Position numbers and translations under genes: made by a program. Shown piece by piece: positions 21,566 to 31,987 of a stretch of 64,000 bases of DNA. The notes under the pieces were generated by a model. It had not been told where the DNA came from. It ran no database searches and saw nothing but the letters and a program-made list of their open reading frames with translations. The stretch covers positions 1,116,001 through 1,180,000 of the forward strand of contig JAULSU010000005.1 of NCBI GenBank assembly GCA_030512335.1, read 5' to 3'. The stretch comes from Immersiella caudata. Lineage: Eukaryota; Ascomycota; Sordariomycetes; Sordariales; Lasiosphaeriaceae. How positions within the stretch are numbered: the stretch's first letter is position 1; every line of letters begins with the position of its first letter.

Positions 21566-22914
21566 CTATTCGTAAATATAACACAGCTTACCGTCCAAGC
21601 CACCTATCGTACTCATGAGATCCCGGACTTTAACATCGCCTCCCAAGATCCCCAAGTTGATCAGGTCATCCAGCGTACCATTGGCGCTCGGCGGCGTATT
21701 CATCATGGTGCGCGTTTTCGCAAGATCAAACAAACGTTTCTCGAGATCTTGCAACTGCCAAATCCACCACAGACGATCCAGTTGCGCGTGATGCAGATAA
21801 AAGACTGGGTCGGCCGGGCTAACGTAAAAGTCGCCCCCGGGGTCGCCGCTGATGGTGAAGTGGCCACCGGCGTGTACGCCTATTTTCCCATCGTGGAATT
21901 GACCTTCCATGACTGTCTGGAACCAGTACATGTTGCTGTTCTGGGTGATGAGATCGTACGTCTGGTTGGTTGTCGTCGCGGTGGCGGCGTTCTTGTTGAG
22001 GTCGCGCCGTAAACATCTTGGGTTGTATCCGAGACCGTCGGGTTGTGGGTTTGGAGGAACATCGCTGAGCGCCATTTGCAGTATTGGGCCCAGGTTTATT
22101 GTGTGGCTAGGGAAGGCTGGTCAGCGAAACGAATCCTAGAGAGAAGGACGAGAGCGATTGACTCTTGAACAATGGCGTACTTTTTGAAAGGGCCAGAAGT
22201 GACGCAACCACCCCCGTTGCCAGGCGGAATCACAGAGAACTCCTTGGGAGTCCCAGGGACGTCGATTCCCTTGTGCGGAATGGGAGCTCCGTCGCCCGAC
22301 ATGCTGGAGTCATCGCCATTGAAGACGGGAGAGTTGGCTGGATCATCGGCATAACGGCCCCAGTTCCAGTACGGTTGATAGCCGTTGTACCCGCACTCCG
22401 TTCGAAGCGCTTGCTCGTAGCGCCAGAGGTAGTAGCGATGCCAGGGAAGAAAGTAGCTCTGCGAAAAGCTCATTAGAGGCTGCAACAGGAAATGGAGACA
22501 GAAGGAACCAACCGAATCGTGGATGGTGCCCGTCTGAAGAATATGCACGACACAGAAATCGTCGAATTTGCTCTTTGCCCCAGGCGCAAAAGACGATGTA
22601 AGGGGAGGCTTGTTTTGCAGGCACAAGACGGCGTCCGTGTAGCTTTTTCGCTCCTCTTTGGAAAGATCGCCCCTGCCTTTTTGTCAACAAAATTCCCCGC
22701 AAACTCCCAACCAAGCAGAATTTGAGAATCCTTACCACTCTTTACGCCGAACTGCTGTCTCCAACGTACAATTGTCCAGTGGATTCTTTGCGAGGTAATT
22801 CTTCAGCTTTGGAAGCGAGGCTTCCGCCAGCTTATCGACGATGTCTGGCGGATAGTTTCCTGCCATCGCCAAGCCGGCGAAGAGCACTGCAATGAGCACC
22901 GACAGTCGAGTCAT
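21566..22914 (-). CDS. Secreted tyrosinase (type-3 copper, short form)
   Basis: Four exons (22914-22736, 22672-22513, 22458-22181, 22106-21566) give 385 residues. A signal peptide covers about 1-18. CuA ligands are His103, His111 and His120, the last in FLPWHRYYLWRYE. CuB ligands are His284 and His288 in HAGGH and a His in FYLHHAQLDRLW at 311-312. The protein ends CYIYE, typical of short secreted fungal tyrosinases that lack the C-terminal inhibitory domain. It should oxidise phenols to quinones using O2, outside the cell. Intron 2 (22459-22512) is 54 nt and has no stop, so it is invisible to frame tests. Removing it restores the canonical 8-residue spacing between the second and third CuA His. 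Other introns have donors GTAAGG and GTACGC. Catalytic residues look complete. Confidence 0.88.
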
Positions 22915-22985
22915 GTCAGCGAATGTTAGTCAGAACAGATATCAGTCCCAAAGCACGTCCCCAATCTCTCGTAGACGTCGTACAA

Positions 22986-22991
22986 CTTATA
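22986..22991 (-). promoter_or_regulatory. TATA-like element of the tyrosinase gene
   Basis: TATAAG on the minus strand about 75 bp before the tyrosinase start at 22914. Motif and position only. Confidence 0.35.
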
Positions 22992-23910
22992 CCAACATTA
23001 GATCCCGCACGGCACCCGCCCCCGGCAAGAAACACCAGCCACGATTCATCCACCGACGCATCTAGCCCACGATCGACCCTGCGAACACCCCGATCTACGC
23101 CGCCGGCTCAATTCCGTCGTTGAACCCTGATTTGCGATCGCCCTCACCGACTCAAGTGGCAATCGTTCTTCCCAGATTCTACGCCGCAATCTCAATATCT
23201 CTGACGTTTATACCGGGCTCGGTAACGAATGGGATGTTCCGCGGCATTCTCCCGGATACAGCAGCCGCGCTGCCCGAGCCTTGAGGGGCCCTCTACCGGC
23301 GATAAACACGTATATAATGCAGGTTTGCATTGGGTAGGGCGCTTATTTATTATTTCTATCTATGGGTCGAGCTGTCCGTGCCGCAAAACAAACGCTATCT
23401 TGCAGGACGGGAGATAGGGTTATCCTTACTGGTGGATTGTTCTTGGGTACTACCGGGGCAACTTCCTCGTGCAGGGTTAAAATGGGATGAACTCTTTTTT
23501 GAGGCAGGAGAGTCACTGTGATCGCCATCTAATATGAGAATTACTAAATTACTATTGCGGGATAAACGGCCGCCTAGTATCACAGCGATTTGTTGTTACC
23601 AAGATGAACTCCTACGGAAGATTCCGGGCTCCAACGATGCAGGAAGAGCCTATCGAGAAGCTTTCTAGACAATCATCGTGTAGGTAGACTCCTGTGGGTC
23701 TTCAAATTGGCCTGTTGGTGTCTCTTTGTTCTCTGTGATAGGGGCTGCGAACCACGTTGTGGAGCCTTTCAAACCTAACCCAAGATGTTTCAACCGCATC
23801 GGACAACGGCATTCTAGAATCCTAGAAATTGATGGGGATGATTGAAGACAAGAACTCCAACGGGGAGAATGCAGTCTTCATTATCTCCGTCACGGATGTT
23901 GGGGGGAACG

Positions 23911-23932
23911 TTCGTCCGTCCGTTCGGACGAA
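23911..23932. repeat. Inverted repeat with 8-bp arms
   Basis: TTCGTCCG (23911-23918) and CGGACGAA (23925-23932) around a 6-nt loop, about 220 bp before the AIF-like gene start. The CGG/CCG ends would suit a Zn2Cys6 factor. Confidence 0.7.
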
Positions 23933-24148
23933 GGCGGTCCCGCGTCGCCCCTATTCAGGGGCTTGACATCCATTATTTCCGACCGTCGGGCTCCGTCTGT
24001 TTGGAAGTCGGATAAGAAACACTCCGTAGAGTCACGGCGATTCATTCCATATATGTATCGTCAGTCTTGGCTGCCAACTTCTTGACCCCCCTTGCATCCG
24101 CATCGTCCTTCGCTTGAACAACAACGCCACAAACTCACCCTAGCCATC

Positions 24149-25476
24149 ATGGCCAAACCAACCACCACCTCAAAGTCCTTGATCATTATCGGCGGCTCCT
24201 GGGGCGGCATCTCCCTCTCCCACTACCTCCTCAAACACGTCCTTCCCCACCTTAACAAAACCTCCCCTTCCTCTTACGAACTAATCCTCATCAGCTCCTC
24301 CACCGAAGCCTTCTGCCGCCCCGCCTGCCCCCGCGCTCTCATCTCCGACTCCCTCCTCCCCCAAGACAAACTCTTCGTCTCCATCCCCTCCCTCTTCACC
24401 CAATACTCACCCCCCTCCACCTTCCGCTTCCTCCACGCCACCGCCACATCCCTCAACACCTCCAGCCGCACCCTAACCATAACCTCCCACTCCCCCTCCC
24501 CCCATGAACCGACCATAACAACCCTCCCCTACCACGCCCTCGTCATCGCAACCGGCGCCTCGACCCCCTCCCCTCTCCTCGGCCTCTCCTCTGGCATCGA
24601 CACTACGTCCCTCCGCGCCAGCTGGGCCTCCTTCCGTGCCGCTCTCCCCTCCGCAAAGCGCATCGTCATCTCCGGCGGTGGACCCTCCGGGGTGGAAGTC
24701 GCAGGTGAACTAGCCGAGCATCTCAACGGGGCCATGCCTCGCTCTTGGCTGTCCCTACCACCGGCAAGGACTGATCCCAAGGTGGAAATCGTACTCGTCA
24801 CCGCTGCAAAGCGGATCCTCCCGGATCTGAGAGAGAGTCTGGCGCAGAGGGCGGAAACATACCTCGCTGCGTTGGGAGTAAAGGTGGTGAAAGGAGTTAG
24901 GGTGGAGGGGGTGGTACCCTCCGGGAAGGGAGAAGGGGTCGTGCTGAAGTTGGGGAGTGGGGAGAGGATGGAGGCGGATTTGTACGTTCCTTGTGTGGGG
25001 ACCACGCCGAATACGGGGTTTGTGGAGGATAAGGGGCTACTTGGGGAGGATGGGAGGGTGGTGACGAACGAGGGGACGTTGAGGGTTGATAAGGTGGGAG
25101 GGGAGGGGAGGGTTTATGCGATTGGGGATGCGAGTAACTTTGGTCAGTTTTGTTGTTTTGTTCTTCGGAGTGTTGTCTCAGGGGTCGATGGCTAACGTTT
25201 GCTCCAGCGAAGCCGGGAGTGCATAACACGTTGTCAGCCGTGCCGGTGTTGGGGACGAATATGAAGAAAGACTTGGCCGGAGGCCAGGGCGAGGACAAGA
25301 TTTTCGTTGAGGATACGAGGGAGACGCAGCTGGTGCCGATTGGGAGGAGCAAGGGAGTTGGTGCCATGAAAGGCTGGTGGCTGCCGAGCTGCGCAGTTTG
25401 GTTGATCAAGGGACGGGATTATTGGCTGTGGACGACGGGCGATGTATGGAGTGGTAAGGCGTGGGCGAAGGAGTAA
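24149..25476 (+). CDS. AIF/FSP1-like FAD-dependent oxidoreductase
   Basis: Exons 24149-25142 and 25208-25476 encode 420 residues. The FAD-binding Rossmann motif IIIGGSWGGISL lies near residues 12-23. An ATG motif (VIATGAST) and the NAD(P)H-binding motif VISGGGPSGVEVAGEL follow mid-protein, then a C-terminal GD motif (YAIGDASNF) that contacts FAD. This is the two-dinucleotide-fold layout of AIF/AMID/FSP1-type pyridine-nucleotide oxidoreductases. It probably passes electrons from NAD(P)H to a quinone or similar acceptor at a membrane surface; the substrate is unknown. The intron (25143-25207, donor GTCAGT, acceptor CCAG) sits inside the FAD motif region and the join gives DASNFAKPG. The start ATG has good context (ATCATGGCC); upstream in-frame sequence starts only with a non-ATG codon. 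The 5' half is exceptionally C-rich in third positions. Confidence 0.85.
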
Positions 25477-26079
25477 TGGTGATGGTGGTTTTGCAGTTTG
25501 TTTCGATACTATTGGCGCTAGAAGTTCTTATCTTAACATTTTCGTTCGTCCGCTTCGAGGGCCTGGTGGTAAGGGACGAGACTGAGCCGCCTCCGTGAGA
25601 GGTCGCTTTACGACGAAGCGCCCCAATCCTAAAAGGAAGTTGCACCAAACAAAAGCGGGATATCGGGGAAGGCAAATGGGGGCTGTAACACTTGGAGGGA
25701 AGGAGCAGTGGGAAAAGATCACTTCAGTTTGCACTACATTCGCCTTGTGGTGTTGAACAGGAACACATTGGAGCGTTTGGCTGGGGAAAGAGCCATTTCG
25801 TCGGCGGCCAATAATATTCGATCTCGTAGGGAGGAGAGGTTCCCATTTGATGCCTGAGGCTTTCAGGCTCATCAAAAATCTGCCAAAGCAGATTGCACCT
25901 GCTGCCTCCTCTCGGCTCTTCGTGGTCCGTGTGGGCAGTTACCTACCATGCAATACTCAACGTCCAGAGGCTTGCTTACCCTCGAGAGTTGAGCGCGTGC
26001 CTTTTGGAACCTAATTGAAAGCCCATTCCTTCCTCCTCAATCTTCACAAGTTTTGATCATCTCATAACGTCCTCCCGTC
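25477..26079. other. Intergenic, no gene recognised
   Basis: A 603-bp gap between the AIF-like gene and the NLR relic. It contains no recognisable coding or RNA feature. Confidence 0.4.
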
Positions 26080-28767
26080 ATGGCAGCCGAGGCAGTCGCG
26101 CTTGGAGCAAGCATCGCGGCCTTCATCCAGCTGGCCGACCGGGTCATCACCGTGTCGAAAAATCTGATGGATTCTGGCGCCGATAAGCCCATGACGTTGA
26201 AGATGGCGCACAGCGAGACCTCGTCCCTCAGAGACATTCTAGACGGGTTGAACAGGCTGCAGGAAACGAACCCCGCGTCCAGCGTCACATTCCGCCGCAC
26301 TTTTGAAAGCGACCTCTTGACTAGTGAGTACCCCTTCGCTCGGCACCGGGAACACTTCACGGGTCTGACTCTACGTGCGTGTTTCCAAGATACGCAGAGG
26401 CTGGACGTCATCAGATGACTAGAACATATCAACCCCTGCGATATCCACAATCGATCTTGCGTCTTGTATGAGAAGCTAGCGGGCGAGTGGATGATGAGGA
26501 GTCGCCCGTGGGGGTCATTCGTTCACGGCCAGGAAAATCGATCGCTGTGGATTCACGGGATTCCTGGCGTGGGGAAAACAATATTGGTATCGCACCTTGT
26601 CTCGAGACTGAAGCGCTTGCAGGCTGACAGAATTGGCTGGATTTTCTACTATCGCTATTTTGGCCACCGCCAGGACGAAACCGAACCCTTTCTAAAACGG
26701 ATCATCGCTCAACTCTGCCAACAGGCATCGGTAATCCCCACCAGAGCTGTACAATTTTATGAGAGACACCGTCACCCCAGTCTACTCACCGCCCTTTCGA
26801 TAATCGCGACCTTGTTAGACAAGTTCTTTAATACCGCATATGTCACAGTCGACGGCATCGACAAAAGCAAGCCATACAGCTCACTTTTGATGCTTCTCAT
26901 TGCGCTCATGACGGATACCCGCTTCGCCAAATTTCGATTTCTGGTTTCCAGCCGTGAGTATCTTGACATCGAGCTGGTCCTGAAGCCGCACGCAGTGGCA
27001 GTTTCGATGACGAACGAGGCTGTACCGGACGATATTCAGACCTTTCTCGGAGCATCACTCCGATCCAACCCCAAGTTCCGATCATGGCCTCCTTCGCTAT
27101 GCCAAGAGATCGAAGCTGCTCTCGCGAATGGAGCGAAGGGCATGTAAGCTTTTTCCATCCGTCTCCATGGCTGCCTTATTAGCGTGGACGAACGACAAGG
27201 CCAGTACTTACTCCTGCTGCAGGTTTCGATGGGCGGTATGCCAGATCAATATTCCCAGCAGGCAGAAGTCCCAACCAGCAGTGAGGAAGGCCCCCCTTGA
27301 GCTACCAGAGACACTGGACGCCACATACGAGAGGATCTTAGAAGCGATACCGACGGGCCATCACGAGTTTGCTCGTGCAACACTGGCGATTCTGGCAGCC
27401 CAGAGCGACCTTGGGAAAGACCAGGCGCAGATGAAGCCAAATGTCCTCCTTGAGTTGATCTCCGCACCCTTCACGTGGATGTGTCATCAGACGACTTCTA
27501 CGACATTCTAGATATTCGAGAGACTTGTGGTTGTCTCGTCAGTTTTACTATAGTTCGTACGGCTTGCGATAGTTGGGACTATGGCCACTCCAGGATGTCA
27601 CAGCATTAGGACAAAGAGGTCGTCCTACTCGCTCACTACGCCGTGAAGGGGTTTCTCTACTCGGAGCGTACTGCCCAGAGCCTCAGCGGTGCTGTCTCAC
27701 GGTTCGCCCTTGATGAGGTGGAGGCGACTACAAGATGGGCGCAAACTGTCATGGAGGTTGCTGTGTCGGCTGGAGGGACTCCGGTTACGATCAGCAGCGA
27801 TTCGATTGAGGATTACTGTTAGGTAATTGCACTCTTGGTCCCAGAGTCGTGGGATGATCGACTGGTAGGATCCGACGCAGCCAGCAGCTGCTTGGACCTT
27901 GCTCAACCCCCACGGCGCCCACTACTTGCGCCGAAGGAATGTGCGATTTCTTGGACTCCAGTGGTCACCGCCACCCGCGCTCCATCATCCCCTCGGAGCG
28001 TTGGCAGAGTGCTTATTCCAGGACTTATGGTCGCTCGCTCGTACAGCAACTCAACGACTTCGACCGGAGCATACCACCGGAACGCCCTTGTAGGTTATGG
28101 CTACCGGAACAGGCACCAAGTACTGGCGCCATAAGAAAGGAGTTGTCTGCCGCCGGGAGAAATCGTTAAGGTCAAATGTGCTAAAAGAGATATCACTGCT
28201 TCCCGCTGTTTTCGACCGAGAACTCCAGATGGGTCTCGGAGAGAAACTCAGGGGGGTCCTAGGCAGCTCCATCGCTGGGATTCGATGCTGTTCACTGCCA
28301 TAGCCGAACACAAGCACGACGAAATGCAGGGTACATATGCCGTGGCCTTGACAATTGTATATGGGGCACACTTAAATACAGCCCCTTGCTGCATGACCCT
28401 ACTGCAGGCTGCGGCTCAGCGATGGGACTACATCTCCGCCAAACTTCTCCTGGACAATGGCGCCGACGTGAATGCAGTCGGATCTTCGCGCAGGTACGTG
28501 CTCACAGCGTCTAAATTGGATTACGACCTGATCCACGACAGCCCACTCAGGACCCTCAGAACGAGGCAGTGCTTCGCGAGTAGAAACCCTCAAGTCCAAG
28601 TGAGCCGGGTGGCAACTCGCTCCGTGACAGAGCAAAAGCTGGAGCAATTGTTCCTGGAGGCCGGAGCAAGAGACTTTACCGCAACAATGCCCGAGGAGTC
28701 CATGGCCGCCGAGGTGCGTGTGGCGAAGGCGGATGCAGAGTCTGTTTTTGGTACTCAAGACAACTGA
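26080..28767 (+). pseudogene. Decayed NACHT NLR with ankyrin-like C-terminus
   Basis: The 5' part is well preserved. An N-terminal helical domain (ALGASIAAFIQLADRV) starts at 26080. An intron follows (26324-26422, donor GTGAGT), then a NACHT NTPase with Walker A GIPGVGKT, Walker B-like AYVTVDGIDK and a FRFLVSSREY sensor segment. A second intron (27144-27222, donor GTAAGC, acceptor GCAG) restores MFRWAVCQI and the LELPETLDATYERILEAIP block of the family. After about 27470 the expected sequence moves to another frame (VSSDDFYDILDIRETCGCLVS) and then meets in-frame stops near 27605 and 27820. Isolated matches continue, including an ankyrin-like unit (AKLLLDNGADVNAV) near 28440-28480. Both splice sites remain intact, so decay is recent or partial. 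The intact gene would have been a cytoplasmic STAND receptor for non-self signals. A frameshift from sequence error cannot explain all the stops. Confidence 0.7.
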
Positions 28768-29763
28768 CCTCTTGATCCGTTTGCCAGAAGTTACGGATCC
28801 AAGGGGACGTTTCTCTGCTAGAGCTTGCATCGTTGTTACCTAGACCTTAAACCTCCAGGAACCAATCCCCTATCGACCCGAACTACCCCACTTTGTCTAC
28901 CCCTTTTTCTTCCAACTACTCCCAGAGCCATCCTCACCATCACTCAAAAACGCCGCCAACTTAAGGCATCCATCTTACCCATTCTCTCTGCTACCTGCTT
29001 ATTGACTGAGAGCCCTAAGGTTGCACAACATGCTCGCTGGTAATACTCAGAGGAAGGACGAATCATCTTTTCGGCGTCCACAACTTCAAAGCTCCGCCCC
29101 CAAGACAGTAATCCCCCACGCGGACTTATTGCGCGGTAATTGCGCGGTAATTGTTGCGCGAGTTCAACATCGGTACGTGTTCCTGGCTTAAGGTTAGAAC
29201 CCGGCCCCCAGTCAAGCGTGAGGCTCGACATCAAGATAAGCTCGATGCACGTCAAATGCCAGCCTGGCCCTATAGGCACAGACGCCGAGATCTCGGGTTA
29301 CCGGTTTTGTCCCAGCCAGCTGGGGCTACACCAAATATATCATAGCACCGAATGGTCAGAGTCAAGCGCTCGCTTGGGGTAGCTGCTTGAAGGAGTCTTG
29401 GCATCCCCAACCCTTCCATCGTCATTGGAGAGGCCCTCTGCATTCTGAGTAAGCAGCGGATTACTTATCGTTGCTTGGGATCGTGTTGCAGGGCTTAGCG
29501 TGAGCCACTCGGCATGTGACTGGCAGTTCCCGCATCTTGGTAGTACCAGCTCATATTAGCACCCTTCGCAGCTCCTGGGCTGGGAGCTGGAGCTGCGAAG
29601 GTCCTGTCCGCGGATTATCGCCGAATCGGGGTTCACTCGGATCCCAAGGTTGACTCCAAGAGAACTCTTGAAACCCATATTTCTTGAATTACCTCGCCCC
29701 TTTTCGTCTCCACTTCGTCTCCTCTACCAAGTTCTAGCTTGACGACCCAACACCGCCCACCCA
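28768..29763. other. Intergenic with tandem and inverted repeats
   Basis: A 1-kb gap. It contains a direct 11-bp tandem (TTGCGCGGTAA twice, near 29129-29150) and a perfect inverted repeat with 13-bp arms at 29563-29601. No gene recognised. Confidence 0.5.
29563..29601. repeat. Inverted repeat, 13-bp arms, 13-bp loop
   Basis: Arms 29563-29575 (CCTTCGCAGCTCC) and 29589-29601 (GGAGCTGCGAAGG) are exact reverse complements. The element lies about 165 bp before the DUF7703-like start, so it may be a dimeric protein-binding site or a small hairpin. Confidence 0.8.
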
Positions 29764-30728
29764 ATGGCCTCCGACAGTCTCTCCCCCGATGGCCGCCTCG
29801 ACACTTTGGCCCTCCTAGCCATCACAACAATCATCGGCATCACCATCTACAACGCCCTCGAGCTCTTCCTCATCATCTACGCCACCTTCAAAAGACGATC
29901 CTCCCTCTACTTCTGGTCCTTCATCACCTCCACCTTCGGCCTCGTCCCACAGTGTCTCGTCTGGATGCTCAAAGCCCCCGGCGCTCTACACATCGGCCCC
30001 GCCTTCCCCGCGCTTGGCCTTTCGGATGGGTCTGCATGGTCACGGGGCAATCGCTGGTGCTGTACTCGCGACTCCATCTGGTGTGCCACAATGATGCTCT
30101 TTTGCGAATGGTGCGCAACATGATCATTTTCAACGCGTTTGCGCTGCACATCCCGACTATTGTGCTGTCGTTTGGGAAGGACTTTGCGAATGAGGACGGG
30201 CGGTTCAATTTTCCCATGGTTTTGTTTGAGAAGATTCAGCTTTCGGGTTTCTTTTTGCAGGAGGATATTATCTCAGGGATATACATTTGGGAAACGGTCA
30301 AGCTGTTGAGGGTGAGGGGGAGTGTTCGCTCTGGTGAGAAGAGACGGAGCAGGAAGATGTTGGTGCATTTGGCGCTGGTTAACGTGGCGGTGGTGATGCT
30401 GGATGTTACGATACTGGTGTTGGAGTGCGTGGGCTTGCATGATGTGCAGAGAGCGTACAAGCTGTTTGCGTACAGTATCAAGTTGAAGGTCGAGTTTAGT
30501 ATTTTGAATCAGTTGGTGGAGTTGACAACGGGGAGGGCCGAACGGGCGAGCTTCTCTGAGATATCCGAGTGGCAGACAGGGGCTCAGGGACCGCATATGT
30601 ATGTTGGGACTACTACCACTACTACTAGTAGGGACTTGGAGGGTCGTCAGGGCCGCGATTCTGGGGTTTCAGAGGTACGCAGCGTTATGAGTCGGGACGA
30701 CAGGGATGCACAAATATCGAGAGGGTGA
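29764..30728 (+). CDS. DUF7703-like multi-span integral membrane protein, frame broken near 30010
   Basis: The first part (from ATG 29764) reads FITSTFGLVPQCLVWMLKAP and carries two or three membrane spans with the YNALELFLIIYATFKRR and LYFWS landmarks. From about 30015 the matching sequence continues in another frame: FGWVCMVTGQSLVLYSRLHL, then an LHIPTIVLSFG segment, FFLQEDIISGIYIWET and a charged C-terminal tail ending at 30728. Together these give the seven-span layout of a fungal membrane protein family (the DUF7703 type) of unknown function. No GT-AG pair of usable length bridges the two frames; one extra or missing base near 30000-30015 would. It is either an assembly indel or a true disabling mutation. 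I annotate the full span and regard the family call as probable. Confidence 0.6.
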
Positions 30729-30803
30729 AATTGTGGACCGATAGAAATACAGGTGAAGAGTAATACCGTTCCTTTCTCAAACGTATTGGAAAGTGAAGGG
30801 GCA

Positions 30804-31987
30804 TCAAGACCGAGTTGTGGATCCAATGTCTCCCCATCGAATATTGGAAAATACCACATGGGTGTCGGGATACCGTGACTGGATATTCGACGGGGTTCCC
30901 TCTCCAGCGCGGCACGGCCCGTTGTTTCCTTGGTCCAGCCACGCCATGTTTTGCGTGGCATCGTTCCAGATGCTCATCGCCAGAACCACTAACCAAAGTT
31001 AGTCAATATCGCTGTGTTGGGAAAAGGGAACGTACTCCCTCGCTGCAGTGATTGGCCCATGCCAACCAAGCCGCCAGTGCCTGACTCTGACCCGCAGTTG
31101 GTGATAGAGCCCGGGCTGTTTATGGTTCGGCCGTTCTGGATATACTTGCGCGTGATGGATGTAAGTCTGCCGCCGCTGGCTTGGAATGCTGTGACGGCCG
31201 TGAACGGTTTGGTCGTGTCAACCGTCTTACTAGGGCCGTAAAAGTTTCGCTGGCCACTACCATACGGATTGTATCCGCAGCCTCCCTTATCGCAGTTGTT
31301 GCCAATGCATGGGTGGCCGGTGAAGACGTTGGCCTGCGAGTTGGCCTCGAGAATGTCCATCTCGGGACAGCAGTATCCTTGACATTGAGCATCGCAATAG
31401 CCATTGCCGAGGCCGGCACCGCCCGTGTTGAACTGCCCCGGGTTCTTGCTCCCGTCGGCGGTCATCTCCGATAGGTAAAAGGCCCCGTTCTCGCCGCACG
31501 GCACGTCGGATAAGTCGACGTCCACGCTCAGCTCCTGATTGAGAAGACTCATCATGACATACTTGCCGGTGCCCTCGTCCATGAGATACACGCGGGGCGA
31601 AGCGCTCGTGAGCCTTCCGTCGATCCTGACATAGTGGCGCAAAGTCAGGGCGTTGCCTGAGGTCGTCACCCCCTTATTGGCGTAGTTCATGGGATCGATG
31701 ACGCAGTTCCTAGCGCAGGTCTCATTGTTGGGGCACCGCGCTGGGTCGAGCTTCATGCCGAAATTGCCAGTCAGACATGAGGTTGTGCCTCCCACGACGT
31801 GGACGTTGCGGTACTCAAAGTCGAGCACGACCGACGTGTTCTGCTGCACACAACCCCCGGAGCTTGTGCATTTCCATGTCGGCAGCAGCGGATGAGGATC
31901 CGGAGCCGACGGAGGTGTTTGAGCGAGTGCGAGGCTGACAAGCCCCAATGCTGCCAGGCCAAAGAGGGAGGGCGAAGAGAAAACCAT
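30804..31987 (-). CDS. GH7 endoglucanase (Cel7B-like), catalytic domain only
   Basis: Exons 31987-31036 and 30988-30804 encode 378 residues. A signal peptide covers about 1-22. The GH7 catalytic motif EMDILEAN gives nucleophile Glu209, Asp211 and acid/base Glu214. Many paired Cys (CRXC-type, CDAQCQGYCC) fit the disulfide-rich GH7 fold. Exon 2 supplies the MVLAMSIWND and DTHVVFSNIRWGDIG blocks near the end of the fold. The intron 30989-31035 (47 bp, donor GTACGT, acceptor TTAG, branch CTAAC) removes an apparent stop. The compact length and reduced loop regions favour endo-beta-1,4-glucanase over cellobiohydrolase. There is no linker or CBM1, as the protein stops at GSTTRS. It acts outside the cell on cellulose. 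Likely regulation by carbon catabolite and cellulase activators is inferred, not shown. Confidence 0.88.

Larger units (their letters stand above)
22915..24148. other. Divergent promoter region, tyrosinase / AIF-like gene
   Basis: A 1.2-kb gap between divergent starts. It holds TATA-like stretches near 23310 and 24048 and a perfect 8-bp inverted repeat at 23911-23932. No gene recognised. Confidence 0.5.

Noticed and set aside
21566..21620. Possible extra intron (GTAAGC donor) at the end of the tyrosinase gene
   Set aside because: Reading straight through gives the expected CYIYE terminus of short tyrosinases, so the splice is unnecessary.
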